A DNA stretch of 11,003 nt from UBA2040 sp047637535 (GTDB lineage: Bacteria > Bacteroidota > Bacteroidia > Flavobacteriales_D > Crocinitomicaceae). The DNA lies in the NCBI GenBank assembly GCA_047637535.1, contig JBLIKY010000067.1, positions 1 through 11,003 on the forward strand, written 5' to 3'. Below the pieces are notes generated by a model, which did no database searches, was not told the DNA's origin, and worked only from the letters and a program-made list of their open reading frames with translations. Shown here piece after piece: positions 1 to 7,173 of this stretch (position 1 is its first letter; every line of letters begins with the position of its first letter). The translations under genes were made by a program, and so were the position numbers.

Positions 1-527
1 TCTTCAAGGTTTAAAATCTCATCGTAAGCCTTCCGATTAAATCCTTCGATTGGCGTTGCGTCAATTCTTAATTCTGCAGCTGTTTGAAGAAGGGTCCCCA
101 AAGCGATATAACTTTGATTGGTATTCCATTTTATAAAGTCGTTTTCTTCAAGAGTTGAGATAGATGCTTTAATGTAATCGCCGAAACCAGACACTTGGTT
201 CAATTCTAATCCACGTGTTTTAGAAATGTTGAGCATATAATTGTCAATATGTTCGTGCGTTATGCTTTTATCAATGGCAAATACAAACAAATCGGAAGCG
301 TCAGTTATTTGTCCTTGATCAAAAGAATGGGTTTTTAATTCTTTTCTAAGCTCATCGTTCTTAACAATAAACACTTTAAATGGTTGTAAGCCGTAAGAAG
401 TTGCAGTAAGCCTTACACTTTCTTTCAGTACAGCTAAATCTTCGTCTGAAATTTGACGAGTTGCATCGTATTCTTTGGTTGCGTATCTCCAATTTAGGGA
501 GTCAATGACAGGATGTTTTGTTGACAT
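1..527 (-). CDS. NfsB-like NAD(P)H-dependent nitroreductase / oxidoreductase, C-terminus cut by window edge
   Basis: The frame starts at ATG 527 (MSTKHPVIDSLNWRYATKEYD) and runs off the left edge after 175 codons; the family is usually about 210-220 residues, so roughly the last 35-45 are missing. Seen directly: an N-terminal RYATKEYD segment in the place of the family's FMN-phosphate-binding Arg stretch, a TATSYGLQPFKVFIV segment matching the SS/TS-x-x-x-QPW/F region, and DATPIEGFNRKAYDEIL near the edge, close to DAVPIEGFD of E. coli NfsB. Family knowledge: these cytosolic homodimeric FMN enzymes reduce nitroaromatics, quinones or related electrophiles with NAD(P)H. The gene follows the pirin gene by 8 bp on the same strand, so co-transcription is likely. 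The real substrate cannot be read from the sequence. Confidence 0.9.
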   Translation of the reverse strand, partial: MSTKHPVIDSLNWRYATKEYDATRQISDEDLAVLKESVRLTATSYGLQPFKVFIVKNDELRKELKTHSFDQGQITDASDLFVFAIDKSITHEHIDNYMLNISKTRGLELNQVSGFGDYIKASISTLEENDFIKWNTNQSYIALGTLLQTAAELRIDATPIEGFNRKAYDEILNLE

Positions 528-535
528 TTTATTTT

Positions 536-1321
536 CTATAATTCAAAGTGCATCGGCACTTCTATGATTAACATTTTTGTTCCTTTTTTGGCCTTAAATT
601 CTATTCTTTCTTGGTGCCAAATACCAATAGCATCTCGTTTATTGAGTATTTCGCCATTTAAAGTGGCTTCCCCTTCAATTACCATGGTGTATATTCCATT
701 TTCAGTGTCGTTCATTGAGTAAGTCAGACCCTCTTTTTGGTCAAATTCAACCGTATTTATCCATGCATTTTGATGTATCCAAGTGCCCTCATCTTCTGAG
801 TTGGGAGAAACCAACTGAATGAATTTGTCTTTTGTTTTTTCTGTGTTGATCCATCTTTGGTCATAGCGAGGTTCTACATCTTTCTTATTCGGGAAAATCC
901 AAATTTGAAAAACATTTGCAGTTTCGGTTAAGCTTGAATTTATCTCACTGTGCAATATTCCTTGTCCAGCAGACATCACTTGAATCTCTCCGGCATGTAT
1001 CGTGGAAGCATTTCCCATTGAGTCTTTGTGGGATAACTCTCCAGCCAAAGGGATAGTAATGATTTCCATGTTGTCATGAGGATGAGTTCCAAATCCTTTA
1101 TTTGCCGCGACGTAATCATCGTTTAATACCCGTAAGGCACCAAAATTTACTTTTTTTGGATCATACCATTGGGCAAAACTAAACGAATGATTAACCTTCA
1201 ACCAACCATGGTCCGCTTGACCTCTTGAATTTGCGCGATGCACAATTTGATTTTCTCTTGCTTCGTTTTCCATGCCGATTTTCATTTTATCAAAATCTGA
1301 ATTTTTTGGTTTTACTCGCAT
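536..1321 (-). CDS. Pirin family protein (YhhW/YhaK-like bicupin)
   Basis: The 261-residue protein has the pirin N-cupin signature: RANSRGQADHGWL, GFGTHPHDNMEI, HKDSMGN and VMSAGQGILHSE. The expected metal ligands are all present (His80, His82, His124, Glu126 in this numbering), so it should bind one Fe or similar metal. Some relatives have quercetin 2,3-dioxygenase activity, but the physiological role is generally unknown. The C-terminal half is the second, metal-free cupin. The start is uncertain: E. coli YhhW begins only a few residues before the RANERG motif, whereas this frame has about 28 residues before it. ATG codons at 1285 (AAAATGAAAA context) or 1273 fit the family length better, and the apparent promoter would leave only about 10 nt of leader before ATG 1321. 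It is the first gene of a likely operon with the nitroreductase. Confidence 0.92.
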   Translation of the reverse strand: MRVKPKNSDFDKMKIGMENEARENQIVHRANSRGQADHGWLKVNHSFSFAQWYDPKKVNFGALRVLNDDYVAANKGFGTHPHDNMEIITIPLAGELSHKDSMGNASTIHAGEIQVMSAGQGILHSEINSSLTETANVFQIWIFPNKKDVEPRYDQRWINTEKTKDKFIQLVSPNSEDEGTWIHQNAWINTVEFDQKEGLTYSMNDTENGIYTMVIEGEATLNGEILNKRDAIGIWHQERIEFKAKKGTKMLIIEVPMHFEL

Positions 1322-1338
1322 AACTTAGAATGTTTAAA

Positions 1339-1346
1339 CAAAGATA
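1339..1346 (-). promoter_or_regulatory. Bacteroidota-type -7 box of the pirin-nitroreductase promoter
   Basis: On the minus strand the sequence reads TATCTTTG, an exact match to the TAnnTTTG -7 consensus of the primary sigma factor in Bacteroidota. No clear TTG is seen 19-21 bp upstream, so the -33 element is weak or absent. Transcription would start around 1332, about 10 nt before ATG 1321 and 45-60 nt before the alternative starts at 1285 and 1273. Confidence 0.5.
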
Positions 1347-1359
1347 ATACAATTTTACC

Positions 1360-1369
1360 TACCCGGGTA
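1360..1369. promoter_or_regulatory. Candidate operator: perfect palindrome TACCCGGGTA
   Basis: A perfect 10-bp GC-cored palindrome stands in otherwise AT-only DNA, 13 bp upstream of the -7 box, that is in the spacer of the core promoter. A repressor bound here would block RNA polymerase. The palindrome and its location are direct observations; operator function is inferred. Redox-sensing repressors (Rrf2, HxlR, MarR or TetR types) often control nitroreductase and pirin genes, but no regulator gene is in the window. Confidence 0.4.
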
Positions 1370-1396
1370 TATAAAATATTGAAAATTATTTAATTC

Positions 1397-2605
1397 TTAC
1401 CACGAACTGCCGCCTCCACCGCCACCAAAACTGCCACCTCCCCAAGACGAACCGCCAGAGAAACCAGATCCACCACCTGACCAACCGCTTGATGTACGAC
1501 TTCGTTTTTGCAATCTTGGTATAAAATAAGTGCCTTGTTTTACAAACTTACAATGCGTGCAAGTGTGTTTTAATTCGCCTTTTCCAGTTGAGAAAGCAGT
1601 AGGGGGGGTGACAATTCGATCAAATTCTTTAGAGTAGGTTTTAAATCTACAACTCGGACATTTGCTATAACTTGATAAGAAGGGTGGGTAGCAGAGTACG
1701 GTGAAATCGTCTTGATTATCCGTAACCCAGACATCATAGTCTACACTTTTTACAATTTCTTCGGCTTGTTGGCCAAGATTTAAGAATTCATCTTCTTCTT
1801 GCTCTTTTAGTTTGTGCATGATTCTGCCAGTTTTGCCAGAGAATCTAACCGTGTTTCTGTATCGGCTTTTGAATCTCGTTGCTAACCAAAATAGAAAGAA
1901 CGAAATAGGAGGGAATAGGCATGCAAAAACCCAATTTGAAAACAAACGGATGACTCGGTATTTTTTATAAGGATCTCCTCGGTAGTATATTAATATAAAT
2001 GCGATTAAATAAATCAGAATCCCAATGCAATTCCACGCCGTAAGATATAACCAGAAAAGACTGGGGGTACTTGGCCCTTCTATAGTTTCATTATTCCACT
2101 TTTCGCCATCTCCCGAAATGACTTGTTGTATCTCATTTAACCCAGCTAATATTCCCGAAAAATAATCCGACTGTCTAAAAGAAGGGAGCATGTATCGTTC
2201 TTGAATTTTTACGCATAATATATCAGGGAGCGAACCTTCCATGCCGTATCCGACTTCAAACTCTATTCTTCTTTGGTCCTTTACCAATAAAATCAATAGT
2301 CCATTATCAGCCCCTTTTTTACCTACTCCCCAAAATTCTGCCAGTTCGTTAGCGAATGTTTTTGGGTCTTGGCTGTTGATAGAGTTAATCAAAACCACAG
2401 TAATTTGGGCTGTTTCACTATTTTCTATTTCGGCTATTTTTTTGTTTAAAGTAAGTTCCTCCCTTTCGGATATAATACCATCTGGGTTAGAAGTATAGCC
2501 GTTTCCGTTAGTTTTGGGATTAGGAATTTCAGAAACATCGAGATAAGGTTGAGCCTTAGCACCAAAATTGAAAATAAGCAGTAAGAAAAACAGGCTGAAG
2601 CGCAT
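1397..2605 (-). CDS. TPM-domain (YgcG-like) membrane protein with zinc-ribbon-like segment and Gly/Ser-rich tail
   Basis: 402 residues. Residues 1-18 form a signal peptide (hydrophobic FSLFFLLLIFNFG, cut after AKA). Residues about 38-165 are a TPM domain, with GADNGLLILLVKDQRRIEFEVG followed by GYGMEGSLPD as its hallmark. Two membrane helices follow (about 183-207 and 221-243), joined by a short basic loop, which places the TPM domain in the periplasm. The C-terminal part has Cys316-x2-Cys319 and Cys349-x2-Cys352, a zinc-ribbon-like arrangement, and ends in a Gly/Ser/Trp-rich tail of about 30 residues typical of YgcG-like proteins. TPM proteins are poorly understood; plant members act in photosystem II repair, and bacterial ones often sit beside LemA genes. 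Its ATG overlaps the upstream stop codon by one base (TAATG), so translation is coupled to the TPR-LemA-like protein. Confidence 0.88.
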   Translation of the reverse strand: MRFSLFFLLLIFNFGAKAQPYLDVSEIPNPKTNGNGYTSNPDGIISEREELTLNKKIAEIENSETAQITVVLINSINSQDPKTFANELAEFWGVGKKGADNGLLILLVKDQRRIEFEVGYGMEGSLPDILCVKIQERYMLPSFRQSDYFSGILAGLNEIQQVISGDGEKWNNETIEGPSTPSLFWLYLTAWNCIGILIYLIAFILIYYRGDPYKKYRVIRLFSNWVFACLFPPISFFLFWLATRFKSRYRNTVRFSGKTGRIMHKLKEQEEDEFLNLGQQAEEIVKSVDYDVWVTDNQDDFTVLCYPPFLSSYSKCPSCRFKTYSKEFDRIVTPPTAFSTGKGELKHTCTHCKFVKQGTYFIPRLQKRSRTSSGWSGGGSGFSGGSSWGGGSFGGGGGGSSW

Positions 2606-3516
2606 TATTTAAGTTCAATTTTAATATAATCATCTTCTGCGCCTTCCAAGTCTATGGTTTCGTTGTATTGCAGCACCTTGGTATTGTACTTTCTTTTTTC
2701 TATAGAAAGTCGATTTTTGTAGCCGTCGTACTCACTGATTTGTTCATCAGTTAATTGAATATTATTTTTAACCAGACTCCAATATTGAACTATTTTTTGA
2801 TCATCCTCCTGATAGTAGGCTTTTGATTTTTCGATTCTACGCTTTAGGTTTTGACAATTCGTTTCATTACACGAATTGAGTGTTGAAAGAATGAATTGAT
2901 TTCGATTAGCGTATGCATCATCTAAATAAACTCGTCTTTTGAAAGTTTCATTACGCAAAGAATCAAGGGAGTTTGAGTCTTCTGAACGGCTGTCAACTGA
3001 ATTGCACGTATAAAGTATGGCAAACATTAAAATTCCAATTGCTCCAATGTAACCTAACAAACGGAAGGATTTTTTGACTACTATTTGTTCGGAAAATCTA
3101 TTGCTAACGGCGCTTAATACATGCAAAGCCGTTTCGTCTTGAGGGTCCCTTTTCAATTCTTCCGCCGCATAGATTCCAGCGTCTTTTAGTAATTGATCAT
3201 TGTTGGTCTCGTTTCCCAACAACCATAGACTCCTTGCTAAAATGGAGTTTCCGTCTTTAATATGAGGATTAAAAGCCAAGGCTTCTCGAGCACACTCAAT
3301 GGCTGACGTGTAATTCTCAACGCTTAAGTGATTTAGAGCCAATTCTAAATTTTCTTGACTTTTCAATAGCAGCTTGTCCCATTCTTTATCAGTTAAACCG
3401 AGCGAGAGGGCCAATTCTTTTAATTCAAGGGCACTTAAGGGTCTATTCGAATCGATTTGTTGCGATTGAATAACCTTCTTAAGGTGCTCTTCTAGTTGTT
3501 TTTCTTCGTGACTCAT
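2605..3516 (-). CDS. TPR-like / single-pass membrane protein with LemA-like C-terminal domain
   Basis: The chosen ATG (3516) gives 303 residues, MSHEEKQLEEHL...; the frame stays open to a GTG at 3561, but that adds 15 unlikely residues. Residues about 55-140 are helical and TPR-like (ENYTSAIECAREALAFNP is a good repeat match; YAAEELKRDPQDETALHVLS is another). A single membrane segment lies at about 152-170. The rest is helical and resembles LemA: VYLDDAYANRNQFILSTLN matches the family's first helix (A-W...R-x-DLIPNL), and YKNRLSIEKRKYNTKVLQYN matches the closing E-x-R-I-x-x-A-R-x-x-YN-x-x-V-x-x-YN helix. This suggests TPRs in the cytosol and the LemA-like bundle outside. No enzyme signature is seen. 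It is coupled by TAATG to the TPM gene, and LemA genes commonly neighbour TPM genes. The LemA assignment rests on eye alignment and is moderate. Confidence 0.75.
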   Translation of the reverse strand: MSHEEKQLEEHLKKVIQSQQIDSNRPLSALELKELALSLGLTDKEWDKLLLKSQENLELALNHLSVENYTSAIECAREALAFNPHIKDGNSILARSLWLLGNETNNDQLLKDAGIYAAEELKRDPQDETALHVLSAVSNRFSEQIVVKKSFRLLGYIGAIGILMFAILYTCNSVDSRSEDSNSLDSLRNETFKRRVYLDDAYANRNQFILSTLNSCNETNCQNLKRRIEKSKAYYQEDDQKIVQYWSLVKNNIQLTDEQISEYDGYKNRLSIEKRKYNTKVLQYNETIDLEGAEDDYIKIELK

Positions 3517-3585
3517 ACAATGTTTTACTAAATTAAAATAAATGTTGGCCTTAGCTGTCACCTTTTTGTTAACAACGTTAATTAA

Positions 3586-3614
3586 TTGTATTAATAGTTA
3601 AACTAAGTATTTTG
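3586..3614 (+). promoter_or_regulatory. Probable promoter of the TonB receptor / DUF4249 operon
   Basis: TTG (3586-3588), 19 bp, then TATTTTG (3608-3614). This is close to the Bacteroidota TTG-N19-21-TAnnTTTG consensus but with the -7 box one base short. It lies about 40 bp before the ATG at 3654 in the AT-rich divergent region shared with the TPR gene. Confidence 0.4.
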
Positions 3615-3653
3615 ATACCAGAGTTTTTTAATTTTAAGCAAGATTTTTGTAAA

Positions 3654-5975
3654 ATGAAGAAATATATAGTGTTGTTAGGTTTCATAACCTGCTCTTTGAT
3701 AACCCTCGCACAAGACAAGTTTACCGTTAGCGGTACAGTACTTGACAACTCAAATGGCGAAAGCATGATTGGAGTTAAAGTTGTTCCAGAAAACTTGAAC
3801 GGAGTTGGTGCAATTACCAATGAATATGGCTTCTTTTCGCTTACCCTCGAAAAAGGAGAATACAATTTATTGTTTTCTTACCCGACTTATGATGTTACTC
3901 CGCAGAAGATCATATTGAATAAGGATATTCTTTTAAAAGTCGAACTCAAATCAACGGTACAAGAAATTAGCCAAGTTGAGGTTAATGCAGAAAGAAAGGA
4001 CGACAATGTAAGAAGAGCCCAAATGGGAGTGGAAAAACTTGACATGAATCAGATTAATAAAATCCCAGTCATTTTTGGTGAAAAGGATATTATTAAAACC
4101 CTCCAATTGCTTCCAGGTGTTAAAAGTGCCGGGGATGGAAATTCTGGTTTCTTTGTTAGAGGGGGCGCTGCTGATCAAAATTTAATTCTTCTTGATGAAG
4201 CCCCAGTTTATAATTCTTCCCATCTACTAGGTTTTTTCTCAACCTTTAACTCCGATGTAATCAAAACGGCTACTCTGTACAAAGGAACCCAACCCGCTCA
4301 ATACGGTGGGAGACTGGCTTCTGTTTTGGATATAAAAATGAACGAAGGGAACTCAAAACGATTGGGTGTTGCTGGGGGAATTGGCTTGATATCTAGTCGA
4401 TTGGCTATCGAAGGGCCTTTGATCAAGGACAAAGCTTCATTTTTGATTGCTGGTAGACGGACATACGCAGATTTATTCTTAAAGCTAAGCAAACAAGAAA
4501 GTATACGATCGACAAAACTATTTTTCTACGACCTTAACACAAAGATAAATTATAGAATAGGAGAAAAGGACCAAGTTTTCTTATCCGGATATTTTGGTCG
4601 AGACATTCTAGGGATTCCTCAGTTTGGTATCTCTTGGGGAAATGCAACTGGAACTGCAAGATGGAACCATATAATCAACAGTAAACTGTTTTCCAATACC
4701 TCAGTGATTGTTTCAAACTATCAATACGATATTGGAATAAAAGCTGAAGATATCACCATAAATATTGGTTCAACCTTGCAAGATTACAACATCAAGCAAG
4801 AATTTCAATATTTTCCAAACGCCAGAAACAAGTTCACTTTCGGGTTAAACGCTATTCATCATGGTGTTATTCCTGGGCAAGTTGAAGGCTCTGAAGGTTC
4901 GGGTGTTAACTCCTTTGAATTAGACCCGAGACTGGGGTTGGAGAATGCCTTGTTTGTAAGTAATGAGTGGAGTGTGAGTGAGAATTTCTCTATTTTATAT
5001 GGACTTAGAGCCACAGGCTTTAGTGTCTTAGGAAATGGAGGAGATTTTTATTCTTTCGACCGGGATGGTGATGTAAGCGACACGACAGTTTACGCTAAGA
5101 ATGAGTTTGTAAAAACCTACGTCAATTTAGAGCCTAGGTTATTTATGAGCTATGTTTATTCTAAAACAGCTTCCGTCAAAGGAGGGTATGCCCGAAATGT
5201 TCAAAATATACATCTCATTTCAAATACGGTAAGTACTTCTCCAACGGACATTTGGTTGCCTACGACGTTGAACATCAAACCTCAGATTGCAGATCAATTT
5301 TCACTGGGCTGGTTCAGAAATTTCAAAGAAAACAAATGGGAATTCAGTACAGAAGTTTATTATAAATCAATGCTTAACCAAATTGATTATCGTAATGGAG
5401 CCAACACTCAGGCGAATGAAGTTATTGAAGGCGAGTTGCTTTATGGGATAGGAAGGAGTTACGGTTCAGAATTCTTACTAAAAAGAAAATCGGGTAAACT
5501 AACAGGTTGGATCGGATACACGCTTTCAAAAACAGAAAAAAAGATCGACGGTATTAATGACAACGATTGGTACTTGGCAAAACAAGACAGGTTGCACGAT
5601 TTATCCATTGTCGGAATTTATGATTTTAACTCAAAATGGTCAGCCTCCATGGCATTTGTATATTCAACCGGTAATGCAGTGACTTTTCCAACGGGAAAGT
5701 ATGAGTTAGACAATGAGGTGCTATTTGTTTACTCTAATCGAAATGCAGATAGAATGCCAGCCTATCATCGACTCGACGTCGCTTTAACCTACAATGTCAA
5801 AAAGAGAAAACGTTTTGAGTCCAGCTGGAATTTCTCCGTTTATAATGTCTATTCTCACCGAAATCCTTATTTAATTGAATTTAGGGAAAGCGAGACGAAT
5901 CCTGGAACCACTGAAGTGGTGATGACTTCTTTATTCAGGATTATTCCAACAATTACTTACAATTTTAAATATTAA
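3654..5975 (+). CDS. TonB-dependent outer-membrane receptor with N-terminal carboxypeptidase-regulatory-like domain
   Basis: The start at ATG 3654 gives 773 residues beginning with a clear signal peptide (MKKYIVLLGFITCSLITLAQ, cut after about residue 20) in AAAATGAAG context; an in-frame TTG 42 bp upstream is rejected. Residues about 23-105 form the beta-sandwich domain common in Bacteroidota receptors (FTVSGTVLDNSNGESMIGVKV...TNEYGFFSLTL). The plug follows, with LLPGVKSAGDGNSGFFVRGG, DQNLILLDEAPVYNSSHLLG and QYGGRLASVLDI. The 22-strand barrel takes up the remainder and ends in the outer-membrane signature ITYNFKY. Receptors of this subtype, as opposed to SusC, are paired with a DUF4249 lipoprotein, which is the next gene 4 bp downstream. 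Transport would be driven by TonB-ExbBD across the outer membrane. The substrate is unknown, and no metabolic or iron-related gene nearby identifies it. Confidence 0.95.
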   Translation: MKKYIVLLGFITCSLITLAQDKFTVSGTVLDNSNGESMIGVKVVPENLNGVGAITNEYGFFSLTLEKGEYNLLFSYPTYDVTPQKIILNKDILLKVELKSTVQEISQVEVNAERKDDNVRRAQMGVEKLDMNQINKIPVIFGEKDIIKTLQLLPGVKSAGDGNSGFFVRGGAADQNLILLDEAPVYNSSHLLGFFSTFNSDVIKTATLYKGTQPAQYGGRLASVLDIKMNEGNSKRLGVAGGIGLISSRLAIEGPLIKDKASFLIAGRRTYADLFLKLSKQESIRSTKLFFYDLNTKINYRIGEKDQVFLSGYFGRDILGIPQFGISWGNATGTARWNHIINSKLFSNTSVIVSNYQYDIGIKAEDITINIGSTLQDYNIKQEFQYFPNARNKFTFGLNAIHHGVIPGQVEGSEGSGVNSFELDPRLGLENALFVSNEWSVSENFSILYGLRATGFSVLGNGGDFYSFDRDGDVSDTTVYAKNEFVKTYVNLEPRLFMSYVYSKTASVKGGYARNVQNIHLISNTVSTSPTDIWLPTTLNIKPQIADQFSLGWFRNFKENKWEFSTEVYYKSMLNQIDYRNGANTQANEVIEGELLYGIGRSYGSEFLLKRKSGKLTGWIGYTLSKTEKKIDGINDNDWYLAKQDRLHDLSIVGIYDFNSKWSASMAFVYSTGNAVTFPTGKYELDNEVLFVYSNRNADRMPAYHRLDVALTYNVKKRKRFESSWNFSVYNVYSHRNPYLIEFRESETNPGTTEVVMTSLFRIIPTITYNFKY

Positions 5976-5979
5976 GAAA

Positions 5980-6768
5980 ATGAGATTATTATTCATCCTT
6001 ATTGTTGCGGGTAGTTTGTTTTCTTGCGAAAAGGTCATTGATTTAAAATTGCGTTCATCAGAAGCAAAATACGTGATTAAGGCAGAGGTAAATGCAGGAG
6101 ATTCAATTCATTTTGTAAGAATAACCAAGTCAATACCTTTTGACCAAGAAAATGTTTTCCCAAACGTGACCGATGCCGTTGTTACGCTTAGCGATAATCA
6201 AGGTAATTCTGAAGTTTTATTGTCAATAGGCAATGGAGTATATCGAACGGATAATTTTAAAGCCTTTGATGAGGTTCAATATACCGTAGAGGTTAAACAT
6301 CAGGACAAGGTATTTGTTGCTACATCAATAATCCCTGAAACTGTAAACCTTGATGGTGTTATTGCAACTGAAAGCGAGTTTTTTGGTCAAACATCCTTTG
6401 TTTTAACCCCGTTTTTTCTAGACCCGGCAGGAATAAGGAATTATTATGGTTTTGTCTATTCTAAAGTCACCGTTGATTTTTCAAAACAAGCGTCATCAAA
6501 TTTGATACTAAGAGACGATGAGTTTTCTGATGGACAATACAACCAACAGCCTTTGTTTGGAAATTATGCTCCTCAAGCTGGAGACACGGTGGAGGTAATA
6601 ATGATTGGTTTAGATGAATCGGCTTTTGAGTTTTATTTTAGTAAAGAAACAAACACGAGTCCTGACTCGGGCGCACCTGCAAATCCGGTATCAAATTGGT
6701 CAAACGGAGCCTTGGGTTATTTTACTGCTCAAAACCTTCAAAAAAGAACGATAGAAATTCCAGAATAA
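5980..6768 (+). CDS. DUF4249 family lipoprotein (partner of the TonB-dependent receptor)
   Basis: 262 residues. The N-terminus MRLLFILIVAGSLFSC is a lipoprotein signal with lipobox LFSC, so Cys16 should be lipidated. The mature start CEKVIDLKL and the beta-rich body (YVIKAEVNAGDSIHFVRITKS, TDAVVTLSDNQGN, VQYTVEVKHQDKVFVATSIIP) are typical of DUF4249, as is the end NGALGYFTAQNLQKRTIEI, so the gene looks complete. The family has no proven biochemical function; its constant genetic link to TonB receptors suggests a surface lipoprotein that helps bind substrate or cap the receptor, by analogy to SusD. It starts 4 bp after the receptor stop and should be translated from the same mRNA. Confidence 0.88.
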   Translation: MRLLFILIVAGSLFSCEKVIDLKLRSSEAKYVIKAEVNAGDSIHFVRITKSIPFDQENVFPNVTDAVVTLSDNQGNSEVLLSIGNGVYRTDNFKAFDEVQYTVEVKHQDKVFVATSIIPETVNLDGVIATESEFFGQTSFVLTPFFLDPAGIRNYYGFVYSKVTVDFSKQASSNLILRDDEFSDGQYNQQPLFGNYAPQAGDTVEVIMIGLDESAFEFYFSKETNTSPDSGAPANPVSNWSNGALGYFTAQNLQKRTIEIPE

Positions 6769-6780
6769 ATTTTCAATAGG

Positions 6781-6833
6781 CGCTTAACAATCAAGGCCTT
6801 ATTCATCTGTAAAAAATGAAGCGAATTTTTTTT
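6781..6833 (+). terminator. Probable terminator after the receptor-DUF4249 operon
   Basis: CGCTT (6781-6785) can pair with AAGCG (6819-6823), and an inner TTCAT/ATGAA pairing competes with it. The helix is followed at once by AA and eight T (6826-6833), then ten A. The stem is short and the loop long, so the T-tract is the stronger evidence. Confidence 0.4.
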
Positions 6834-6855
6834 AAAAAAAAAACTCAAAAACTAC

Positions 6856-6885
6856 TTGTCAAAAGAAAAATAAGCCTTAGTTTTG
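6856..6885 (+). promoter_or_regulatory. Promoter of tRNA-Asp
   Basis: TTG (6856-6858), exactly 19 bp, then TAGTTTTG (6878-6885), a perfect TAnnTTTG. This is among the best matches in the window to the Bacteroidota primary sigma consensus. It predicts a 5' leader of about 70 nt before the mature tRNA. Confidence 0.65.
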
Positions 6886-6962
6886 CACACGCTTTTGAAC
6901 GAAAGGTACACAATTTCGAGTCTAGATGTCTCTAGAGTTATTTAAAGAAATAATAGAAAATT

Positions 6963-7036
6963 GGTTTGGTAGTTCAGTTGGTTAGAATACCTGCCTGTCA
7001 CGCAGGGGGTCGCGGGTTCGAGTCCCGTCCAGACCG
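6963..7036 (+). tRNA. tRNA-Asp, anticodon GTC
   Basis: 74 nt fold into a full cloverleaf. The acceptor GGTTTGG pairs with CCAGACC (one T-G wobble at the fourth pair). The D arm is GTTC/GAAT, the anticodon arm CCTGC-CTGTCAC-GCAGG has anticodon GTC, and the T arm GCGGG-TTCGAGT-CCCGT is intact. The discriminator base is G, as expected for tRNA-Asp. The CCA end is not encoded (the DNA continues CAAA), so it must be added by the nucleotidyltransferase. It stands alone with its own promoter and terminator. Confidence 0.97.
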
Positions 7037-7085
7037 CAAACGTCAAAAGCGTTAAAAATAATCTCATATGGCTGTGAGACTAGAG

Positions 7086-7126
7086 AACCTCAGGAAGTAT
7101 CAAATTTCTTGAGGTTTTTGCTTTTT
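7086..7126 (+). terminator. Rho-independent terminator after tRNA-Asp
   Basis: A 12-bp stem (AACCTCAGGAAG at 7086-7097 with TTTCTTGAGGTT at 7105-7116, two G-T pairs) has a 7-nt loop and is followed by TTTGCTTTTT. It lies 50 bp after the tRNA and separates it from the J-KTSC gene. Confidence 0.8.
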
Positions 7127-7173
7127 AAAAAAAAAGTCTTGTATTGAGTCAGTCGAAATGAATAAAAAAGAAA

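Noticed and set aside
3517..3561. GTG start at 3561 for the TPR-LemA-like gene
   Set aside because: It adds 15 residues without family support and crowds the divergent promoter; the ATG at 3516 gives a natural MSHEEKQ start.
3612..3653. TTG start at 3612 for the TonB-dependent receptor
   Set aside because: It would bury the signal peptide behind 14 residues and overlaps the probable -7 box; ATG 3654 starts exactly at the signal peptide.
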